Positions 58,325 to 64,000 of a DNA stretch of 64,000 nucleotides are shown piece after piece. The notes beneath the pieces were generated by a model. The model had not been told where the DNA came from, ran no database searches, and was given only the letters and a program-made list of their open reading frames with translations. The stretch lies in the NCBI GenBank assembly GCA_016795035.1, contig JAEUIT010000022.1, positions 84,615 through 148,614 of the forward strand, written 5' to 3'. How positions within the stretch are numbered: the first letter of the stretch is position 1; each line of letters starts with the position of its first letter. A program made the position numbers and the translations under genes. The DNA is from Phycisphaerae bacterium. GTDB lineage: Bacteria > Planctomycetota > Phycisphaerae > Phycisphaerales > SM1A02.

Positions 58325-58723
58325 GTGCATTTCCGCCTGATCGACAACGTCCTCGAGATCGACGATGCCCGGGCGGTGGCGATCAAGAACGTCACCGCCG
58401 CCGAGGAGTACCTCCAGGATCACTTCCCCGGTTTCCCCGTCCTACCGGGGGTCTTCATGGTCGAGGCCATGGTGCAGGCGGCCCGCGAGGTGCTCGACCG
58501 GCGCGGCAAACCGCGATTCGTCCTGGGGGGCGTCCGAGCGCTCCGCTACGGATCGTTTGTGCGTCCCGGCGAGGCGCTCCGGGTCGAGGTGACGGTCGAC
58601 AAGGAATTGCCCGACGGCTCGGTCTCGTTCAAGGGGTCGGGCACCGTCGTTCGCGTCGGTGGCGTCGCCGCCGACACGGCCGTCTCCGGTCGCTTTACAA
58701 TGCGGCCCGTCCGCACGGCATGA
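58325..58723 (+). CDS. FabZ-like hydroxyacyl-ACP dehydratase (hot-dog fold)
   Basis: GTG at 58325 was taken as start, giving 132 residues (VHFRLIDNVLEI). The long frame upstream is only antisense to ftsK. The dehydratase signature is EYLQDHFPGFPVLPGVFMVEAMVQAA, with the catalytic His and Glu (H-F-P...E-A-M-V-Q) as in FabZ. It is shorter than average but complete. An acyl carrier protein and a second hot-dog protein follow, so it probably acts on an ACP-bound chain in a special lipid or polyketide route. Confidence 0.88.
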   Translation: MHFRLIDNVLEIDDARAVAIKNVTAAEEYLQDHFPGFPVLPGVFMVEAMVQAAREVLDRRGKPRFVLGGVRALRYGSFVRPGEALRVEVTVDKELPDGSVSFKGSGTVVRVGGVAADTAVSGRFTMRPVRTA

Positions 58724-58838
58724 GTGCTGCCGTCGGTCTATTTCTGTCTTCTTCTCGCCGCGATCGGGTTCGATCCCTATGGACCGTGCGGCTTACACGT
58801 GAGCTCCGTTCGCGGGGCCGCTTTTGGAGTGACGCCGG

Positions 58839-59258
58839 ATGTCCGCCGGAACGATGAAGTCCCGTGAAGAGATCATGTCCGACGTCCAAGAGGTCCTCGA
58901 GGAGGCTCTTGGCGTCGATGCCGACGAGGTCACCCCGGACGCCACGCTGAGCGGCGACCTCGGCGCCGAGTCGATCGACTATCTCGACATCGTCTTCCGT
59001 CTGGAGAAGAAGTTCTCGACGCCGGACAAGCCCTTCAAGATCGCCCAGGGCGAGATGCTCCCGGAGAACCTGATGACCGACGCGAGCCTTGTCGAGAACG
59101 GCAAGGTCACGGCGAAGGGCATCGCGCTCCTCAAGGATCGCATGCCGCACCTTTCGCTCGGATCGTGGGAATCAGACCCGCAGGTCACGAAGCTCGGCGA
59201 ACTCTTCACCGTCAAGAGCTTGGTCGACTTCGTCGAGCGCAAGCTGAAGAACTGTTGA
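58839..59258 (+). CDS. Acyl carrier protein with long C-terminal extension
   Basis: A 139-residue protein whose first half is an ACP: MKSREEIMSDVQEVLEEALGVDADEVTPDATLSGDLGAESIDYLDIVFRLEKKF, with the phosphopantetheine Ser45 in A-E-S-I-D. Ordinary ACPs have about 80 residues. Here about 50 extra residues follow helix II before a last helix (FTVKSLVDFVERKLKNC). The start may be 58839 or the ATG at 58854. It lies between two FabZ-like genes, suggesting it carries their substrate. Confidence 0.9.
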   Translation: MSAGTMKSREEIMSDVQEVLEEALGVDADEVTPDATLSGDLGAESIDYLDIVFRLEKKFSTPDKPFKIAQGEMLPENLMTDASLVENGKVTAKGIALLKDRMPHLSLGSWESDPQVTKLGELFTVKSLVDFVERKLKNC

Positions 59259-59291
59259 CGGATTGGCGCTGCCGACCCCGGACCCCCGCCC

Positions 59292-59798
59292 ATGCGCTGG
59301 ATGTGGATTGACTCCATCATCGCCTTCGAGCCGAAGGCGCGGATGGTCGCCATCAAGAACGTCTCCCTCGCCGAAGAGCATCTCCATCAGCATTTCGCGG
59401 CGGAGGGCTCGTTGCCGGCGCAGCCGCTCATGCCGAACTCGCTCATCCTTGAAGGGATGGCGCAGACGGCGGGGATTCTCGTCGGCAGCGTGAACGACTT
59501 CCGCGAGAAGGTGGTGCTCGCGAAGGTCGCATCCGCGACGATCGACGCGGACGTGGGCCCCGGGCAAACGATCCGCTACGACGCGCGCATCGAACGGATG
59601 GACGCGATGGGCGCGGCGACGGTCGGCACGGTGAGCCGCTTTGACCACATCTCGAACGCGTGGACCGACATCGGCACCATCGAGATGATGTTCAGCCACC
59701 TCGACCAGAACATGCAGGGGATGGAGTTCCCGGAAGAGAACTTCGTCTTCGGCGAGAACTTCAAGACGATCTTGCGCAACGCGGGGTTTCCGCGGTGA
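59292..59798 (+). CDS. Second FabZ/FabA-like hot-dog protein
   Basis: A 168-residue hot-dog protein. The active-site region reads HLHQHFAAEGSLPAQPLMPNSLILEGMAQTAG: His and Glu are both kept, but the gap around the P-x-x-P-x-x-P part is longer than in FabZ. The rest (VLAKVASATIDADVGPGQTIRYDARIERM) is the second strand region. It starts 33 bp after the ACP gene. Two dehydratase-like proteins around one ACP could act as a heterodimer or on two steps. Confidence 0.88.
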   Translation: MRWMWIDSIIAFEPKARMVAIKNVSLAEEHLHQHFAAEGSLPAQPLMPNSLILEGMAQTAGILVGSVNDFREKVVLAKVASATIDADVGPGQTIRYDARIERMDAMGAATVGTVSRFDHISNAWTDIGTIEMMFSHLDQNMQGMEFPEENFVFGENFKTILRNAGFPR

Positions 59799-59839
59799 GT
59801 GCGGGGCCGGTGCTGGCCCCGGTTTTGGTTTACGACGGA

Positions 59840-60068
59840 ATCGCCCCCTCCGTCATCGCTGCGCGATGCCACCTCCCCCAGCTCCGCTGGGTGAGGAGTT
59901 AGGTTTTGCATCCTCCCCCAGCGGCGCTGGGGGATGGTGGTGGGGGTGGCCACCTCAACACCTGCAACGCGGAGCGCGTTCTGATGTCCTCCCCCAACAA
60001 CGTTGGGGGAGGGGGACCATCGCGAAGCGATGGTGGTGGGGGGTGAGCCGCCCCAACGCCTGCAACGC
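59840..60068. repeat. Second mosaic of palindromic repeats
   Basis: Contains CCGTCATCGC-TGC-GCGATG, CCTCCCCCAGC-TCC-GCTGGG, CCTCCCCCAGC-GGC-GCTGGGGG, CCTCCCCCAAC-AAC-GTTGGGGGAGG, ACCATCGC-GAAG-CGATGGT and two CCTGCAACGCGGAGnnC blocks (59962 and 60059). The units are the same kinds as at 9.94-10.29 kb but in a different order. It fills the gap between the second hot-dog gene and the convergent AAA ATPase gene. Confidence 0.9.
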
Positions 60069-60089
60069 GGAGAGCTCTCGCGCACCTGG

Positions 60090-61445
60090 TCACTCGTCGC
60101 CCGACGTCGGCGAGATCGCTGCGCATGCCGCATGACGCTGATGCATCGGCAGCAGCTCGGCAATTGCCGCGCGCAGGTCGTCGCGCGTCGGGCGCTCCGC
60201 GCCGCGGTCGAGGGCAAGGAGCGTCGCGCGTCGGAGCGACTCCTTGATGAGCGCCGCCGACACGCCCTCGCTTTGCGCGACCGCCTCGCTCCAGTCGTCG
60301 ATGTCGTGCGTCATGCGACCCGCGTACAGCTCGAAGAGTCGGCGTCGGCAGTCGGCATCCGGCAGCGGCACTTCGATCATCTCGTCGATGCGCCCCGGGC
60401 GCGCCGCAAGCGCCGGCTCGAGGTGCTCCGCGCGATTCGTCGTCAGGAGGAAGAGCACGTCCGCGTCGTCGCGGAACCCGTCCATCTGATCGAGAAGGTG
60501 CGACAGCGTCGCGTTCGCGCCGAGCATCTGCATCTCGCGGCGCGAACCGACGAGATCGACGTCCTCGATCACCACCGTCGCCGGCGCGAGGCTTCGCGCG
60601 AGCTCACAGGCGAGATCGAGCGCGTCGAGCCCGCCCGATTCGACCACGATCGTCGTCCGCGCAGGCAAGCTCGACACGAGATACATCGCCGCGAGCGTCT
60701 TTCCGTTGCCGGGCGGGCCGTACAAGAGAAGACCTCGTCGCATGTGCACGCCTGCCTTGCGCAGCGCGCTCCCGTGCCGTTCGAAGCGAATCGTCGTTCG
60801 CTCGATTCGGTCACGAACGCTCGCCGGATAGATGACGTGGTCGCCGCTGATCGGCGGAATCGGACGCGACACGATGGACGCACGACCGTGGCAATCGACG
60901 CGCACGGAAAACGCGGTGCCACGGAAGGCGACGCGCTTCGACGCCGACGAGACCAGGCGCGTCAGAAGCGACGCGGCGCGCTCGGGCGAGACCGCGATGA
61001 CGCCGACCGACCAGCCTCCCTCGTATCGCTCGGCACGCGTGAGCAGGACCGCGACCGGCGTCTGGTCGTCGCGTTCTCGACAGAGGTAGAGGACGTTCGT
61101 TCGAACGTTGCGTCGCGTTCCGTTCGGGAGCTCCTCGTCACGGATCGTGTAGGGGCCCACGAGGAAGTTCTTGCGATTCGAGCCGCGCACGATCGAGGCC
61201 GGCGTGATCGAGCGGTAGTCGTCGGACGCCGCGAGCCCCACCACCTCGACCGAGGAGAACTCCTCGAGCGCCGCGCGCACGGCGTCGTCGACATTGACGA
61301 GATCGAAGTCCTCAAAGGCTTTCGATGCGACCGAAAGCCCTTCGGGGCGCGCGTCGAAGTGCAACGCGATCGCGTCGTATCCGAACTCGTCCGGCCGCCA
61401 ACCCGCGCGCTTCTTCGCCTTACGTCCGCGCTTCGCATGTCCCAT
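60090..61445 (-). CDS. AAA-family ATPase
   Basis: The start at 61445 gives 451 residues with a basic head (MGHAKRGRKAKKRAG). Residues 40-230 form an unassigned N-domain. The AAA module has Walker A GPPGNGKT at 243-250, Walker B VVIEDVDL at 291-298, sensor 1 TTNR near 335 and RPGRIDEMIEVPLPD with the arginine finger region near 349-352, as in FtsH/BCS1-type proteins. No protease domain or membrane helix is present. A role in protein remodelling is likely; the client is unknown. Confidence 0.88.
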   Translation of the reverse strand: MGHAKRGRKAKKRAGWRPDEFGYDAIALHFDARPEGLSVASKAFEDFDLVNVDDAVRAALEEFSSVEVVGLAASDDYRSITPASIVRGSNRKNFLVGPYTIRDEELPNGTRRNVRTNVLYLCRERDDQTPVAVLLTRAERYEGGWSVGVIAVSPERAASLLTRLVSSASKRVAFRGTAFSVRVDCHGRASIVSRPIPPISGDHVIYPASVRDRIERTTIRFERHGSALRKAGVHMRRGLLLYGPPGNGKTLAAMYLVSSLPARTTIVVESGGLDALDLACELARSLAPATVVIEDVDLVGSRREMQMLGANATLSHLLDQMDGFRDDADVLFLLTTNRAEHLEPALAARPGRIDEMIEVPLPDADCRRRLFELYAGRMTHDIDDWSEAVAQSEGVSAALIKESLRRATLLALDRGAERPTRDDLRAAIAELLPMHQRHAACAAISPTSGDE

Positions 61446-62028
61446 ACGTCGTGTTTCTCCCCACACGCGAGATGCGCGTGCAACGAGGAGAGTACGGAAG
61501 CCGTGCGCACGCTGCAACGTGGAGATCGAGGCAAAAGACACAGGCCCCGCTCGGGGAGGCAATCCGAGCCGGGGCCGTTCCAGGACAGAGTTCGGCGGAA
61601 CGAAGGGTCGTCACGCCGAGTTGTCAGTCGCTGATGGGATCACACGTCAATGGCGAGACGGACTCGTGAGCGAGGGCCCGTCAGGGTTGTGACGATGGCT
61701 TTCCATCGCCCGTGCGGGGTCGGGCCGATCCATCGGTCCCGACCTGCCTCCGCACGATTGGTGAACGAGCTGGTTCGTGTGCTGTCCGCACCGGCTCGAT
61801 TGCTTGCCTGGCCGAGACCCGCATCCTGCGCCCGCCTCGGCCCTTGGGACCCGCGAGTGCCGCGAGGCACCCGCTATCGATGGACCAAGCATCGAATCTG
61901 CCCGCGACGAAGCAAGCGTTGCGACCGCCTTTGGGGGCGGGCGACGCGGAGTCGTGCGAATCGTGCCGGTCGTGCGGGTTGTCGGGGTCGAAGGACGGAC
62001 CGCGGGCGATCTCTACAATCGCCGCCGC
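61446..62028. other. Gene-free region between AAA ATPase and coaD
   Basis: About 580 bp between two divergent genes. It contains two octamer-type motif copies near 61480-61520 and a hairpin GGCCCCGCTCGG / CCGAGCCGGGGCC at 61543-61576, whose minus-strand exit is CTGTGTCTTTTG. Open frames in this part have no conserved features. TACAAT lies 16 bp before coaD but no matching -35 is clear. Confidence 0.6.
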
Positions 62029-62601
62029 ATGTCGACCGCGACGAAGCGCCATCACTGTTGCATCTACACGGGCTCCTTCGACCCGATCACCTACGGGCAT
62101 CTCGACGTGTTGGCGCGCAGCCGGCACCTCTTCGATGAGGTGATCCTGGCGATCGGCCGCAATCCGAACAAGACGGCGCTCTTCAGTTTCGAGGAGCGCA
62201 CGGAACTCGCGCGCACGTTGGTCGCCGAGCTTCTCGTCCACGAGCCCCATGCCGCGACGGTGCGCGTGGAGACGTACACGGGCCTGACCGTGGACTTCGC
62301 GCAGGCGGTCGGGGCGAGCGCGATCATCCGCGGCATCCGCAACGTGAGCGACCTCGCGAGCGAGTGCCAGCTCGCGATCACGAATCGGCAGGTCGCGGGC
62401 ATCGAGACCGTCTTCATCGTGACGGGCGAAGCGTTCGCATACACGTCGTCGAGCTTGATCCAACAGATCGCCGCGCTCGGAGGCTCGCTCGAGAAGCTGA
62501 ACACGCTCGTGCCGCCCATCGTGATCGACGCGCTGCGACGGAAGCGCGACGATCCGAACAATCCGCTCGGTCGGCTCGCGAAGGACCAGTTGGTGGAGTG
62601 A
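62029..62601 (+). CDS. coaD: Phosphopantetheine adenylyltransferase
   Basis: Penultimate step of coenzyme A synthesis. The start at 62029 gives 190 residues, slightly longer than the 160 typical. Motifs: CIYTGSFDPITYGHLD (T/H-x-G-H nucleotidyl-transfer motif), AIGRNPNKTALFSFEER, GLTVDFAQ-AVGASAIIRGIRNVSD and the late YTSSSLIQQIA (S-S-S-x-I/V-x-x). The long upstream frame is not part of the protein. The stop is 6 bp before a heptad-repeat element. Confidence 0.96.
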   Translation: MSTATKRHHCCIYTGSFDPITYGHLDVLARSRHLFDEVILAIGRNPNKTALFSFEERTELARTLVAELLVHEPHAATVRVETYTGLTVDFAQAVGASAIIRGIRNVSDLASECQLAITNRQVAGIETVFIVTGEAFAYTSSSLIQQIAALGGSLEKLNTLVPPIVIDALRRKRDDPNNPLGRLAKDQLVE

Positions 62602-62607
62602 CGCGGC

Positions 62608-62737
62608 GCATGAGCAAGGATCAAGGATGAAGGATCAAGGGTGAAGGCATGTGAAGCCCAAACCCGAAGTGTCTTTCACTCACTCCTGACTCCTGACTCC
62701 CTTTATCTTTGATCCTTCATCCCTGATCCACTCATCA
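62608..62737. repeat. Heptad-repeat inverted element, copy G
   Basis: Left arm AAGGATCAAGGATGAAGGATCAAGG; right arm CACTCACTCCTGACTCCTGACTCCC and TTTGATCCTTCATCCCTGATCC. The centre has GTGAAGGCATGTGAAG and CCGAAGTG, shared with copy F. It follows the coaD stop and ends at the next gene's ATG. Confidence 0.85.
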
Positions 62738-63421
62738 ATGGCTTCCTTCCGCATCATTTCCATCGGCTCGCTCGCGGCACATCCCCTCTGGGGCGAGCGC
62801 GGCGACGTGCGCCCGGCGCATGCCACCACCACGCTCGTCGTTGCAGGCGCGGCGAAGATCCTCGTCGATCCTTCGCTTCCGCCGCAGCTCCTCGTGCCGC
62901 GCCTCGCCGAGCGCGCGAACGTGAAGCCGGAGGAGATCACGCACGTCTTCCTCACCACGTTGCATCCGTTGCAGCGGCGCGGCATCTCCGCGTTTCCGAA
63001 CGCGACGTGGATGGCCTCGAGCCAGGAGCGCGAGGCGTTCGGCGTTCCGCTCATCACGAAGTTCAAGGAGGCCCACGCGGCGGGCGACGCCGAGCTCGTG
63101 CGCCTGCTCAAGCAGGAGATCGACGTCGTCGAGCGCTGCCAGGCGGCGCCCGACCAACTCGCGAAGGGCGTCGACCTCTTTCCGCTCTACGGGCTCACGC
63201 CGGGCACCGCCGGACTGCTACTTCCGCAGAACCACGCGACCGTCCTCGTCGCAGGCGACGCGGTGCCGACGCAGGAGCATCTCGAACAGGGAAAGGTGCT
63301 CTCGCCCTGCTACGACCTGCAGGCGGCGCAGGCGTCGTTTGGCGAGGCGATCGAGATCGCCGATCTCATCGTTGCAGGTCGCGACAATCTCCTGATGAAC
63401 CCGACGCGGCGACCGTTCTGA
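62738..63421 (+). CDS. Metallo-beta-lactamase-fold protein lacking the metal motif
   Basis: A 227-residue protein. The strand order follows the MBL fold: TTTLVVAGAAKILVDPSLPP, VKPEEITHVFLTTLHPLQRRGI, LFPLYGLTPGTAGLLLPQNHATVLVAGDAVPTQEHLEQGKV. The H-x-H-x-D-H motif is replaced by T-L-H-P-L-Q-R-R, so only one His remains, and the G-D-A still has Asp. It may not bind two metals and could be a non-catalytic or divergent member. Its ATG directly follows the repeat element. Confidence 0.82.
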   Translation: MASFRIISIGSLAAHPLWGERGDVRPAHATTTLVVAGAAKILVDPSLPPQLLVPRLAERANVKPEEITHVFLTTLHPLQRRGISAFPNATWMASSQEREAFGVPLITKFKEAHAAGDAELVRLLKQEIDVVERCQAAPDQLAKGVDLFPLYGLTPGTAGLLLPQNHATVLVAGDAVPTQEHLEQGKVLSPCYDLQAAQASFGEAIEIADLIVAGRDNLLMNPTRRPF

Positions 63422-63575
63422 GCGACGGCACGCCCGCCTGCCGCGCCGATGCCAATTGGAAGGCGGCGCGGTCCGGGTAGATGCATGACGAGCGCGAGAT
63501 TCCGACGCGACGTCCGGACTCCGAGTACAACAGCACGCAGGTGCACGGCGGCGTCGCGCCTCGGAGACAAACCAC

Positions 63576-63746
63576 ATGCTCTATTCCATTCTCGCCCTGG
63601 TGCACCTGATCCTCTTCCTCATCGCGGCGTTCGAGATTCTCACGTCGGCGAAGTCGGTCGGGCAAAAGCTCTTGTGGTTACTTCTGATCTTCATCCTGCC
63701 GGTCGTCGGCCTGATCATCTACTTCCTCGTGGGTCGAGGGAAGTGA
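63576..63746 (+). CDS. Small membrane protein, PLDc_N type
   Basis: A 56-residue protein: MLYSILALVHLILFLIAAFEI, a short polar loop TSAKSVGQK, then LLWLLLIFILPVVGLIIYFLVGRGK. This is the two-helix layout of the N-terminal phospholipase-D/cardiolipin-synthase leader family (P-x-x-G-x-x-x-Y-x-x-x-G-R). The function of stand-alone copies is unknown. Its end overlaps the convergent TetR-type gene by 32 bp. Confidence 0.82.
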   Translation: MLYSILALVHLILFLIAAFEILTSAKSVGQKLLWLLLIFILPVVGLIIYFLVGRGK

Positions 63747-64000
63747 CGTCGAGCGGACCTTCGCGCAGATGCCGTTCGACGACGAGGCTGACGAGTCGTC
63801 GCGCGACTTCGATCGTCGACGCGTCGCCTGAAACCTGAAGCGTGACGTACGCGCCCTCGAGGATGAGCGAAAGCTCCTTCGCGAGCGCTGCGGCGTCGGG
63901 CGCGCCGGCGTAACCCGCGATCTCGCGGAGAAGATCCTCCATCGCCGCCTTGTGTGTTGCAGCCGCCTGGTGCGCGGGATCGTGGGCGAGCGGGAACTGC
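63715..64000 (-). CDS. TetR-family regulator, C-terminal part only
   Basis: The open frame enters from the window edge and gives about 95 residues: AHQAAATHKAAMEDLLREIA, PDAAALAKELSLILEGAYVTLQVSG, ARRLVSLVVERHL. This pattern is the ligand-binding C-terminal domain of TetR regulators. The DNA-binding N-terminus lies outside the window. The last codons overlap the small membrane protein gene on the other strand. Confidence 0.75.
   Translation of the reverse strand, partial: QFPLAHDPAHQAAATHKAAMEDLLREIAGYAGAPDAAALAKELSLILEGAYVTLQVSGDASTIEVARRLVSLVVERHLREGPLDVTSLDPRGSR

Overview
The window is a GC-rich bacterial chromosome segment, most likely from the phylum Planctomycetota and probably a Phycisphaerae-type lineage. 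This is inferred from the mixture of genes, not from a marker search. The pointers are secreted proteins carrying dockerin-like repeats of the D-x-D-x-D-G-x-x-x-G-A-D-L...L-G-x-W-G type, a TIGR02999-like ECF sigma factor joined to a very long Ser/Thr kinase, frequent absence of Shine-Dalgarno sites, and a split NAD(P) transhydrogenase. Almost all DNA is coding, with long meaningless antisense ORFs caused by the base composition.

Layout. 1-7635: the end of the spc operon and the alpha operon (L6, L18, S5, L15, SecY, Map, IF-1, L36, S13, S11, RpoA, L17). L30, Adk and S4 are missing from their usual slots, L36 is of the zinc-free type, and S5 carries an RGG tail. 7745-10450: a GNAT enzyme, two small exported or hypothetical genes and a mosaic of palindromic repeats. 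10451-14215: secreted collagen-like, beta/gamma-crystallin-like and dockerin-like proteins. 14186-18606 (minus): ECF sigma factor and WD-type Ser/Thr kinase. 18811-27344: PheS, a lipoprotein, a SpoIIE-type phosphatase, a dockerin/metallo-beta-lactamase protein, a GH172-like enzyme and a frameshifted beta-helix protein. 27428-35587 (minus): an arginine cluster argR-argC-argB-argF-argG-argH(A)-argJ, in which ArgH is fused to an N-acetylglutamate synthase domain and argD is missing. 35821-39227 (minus): an Eis-like acetyltransferase, IF-3 and a methyltransferase. 39356-45852: a YtrA-type GntR regulator with a palindromic operator, an ABC ATPase and four membrane proteins, two of which are recent partial duplicates. 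45901-50629: a caspase-like protein, an LssY_C protein, an exported protein and a Tat-exported epimerase. 51372-54272: pntAA-pntAB-pntB. 54668-61445: a LysR regulator, FtsK, a hot-dog/ACP/hot-dog trio and an AAA ATPase. 62029-64000: CoaD, an MBL-fold protein, a small membrane protein and the end of a TetR regulator.

Three layers of non-coding structure cut across the genes. (1) An octamer CTGCAACG/CGTTGCAG, usually extended to CTGCAACGnnGAG, occurs roughly 55 times by eye against an expected 2-3. It is absent from the ribosomal cluster and, inside genes, is usually locked in frame as C-GTT-GCA-G. (2) Seven intergenic elements built from 7-bp repeats (TGACTCC, TGATCCT, TGAACCC and their complements), mostly arranged as inverted arms, each abut a stop codon. 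(3) Two mosaics of CCTCCCCC...GGGGGAGG and ACCATCGC-GAAG-CGATGGT palindromes carry the same octamer between units. A 450-bp hairpin-rich gene-free region at 50.7-51.2 kb, containing a 15-nt match to the 16S rRNA tail/anti-Shine-Dalgarno sequence, is a candidate structured RNA or leader.
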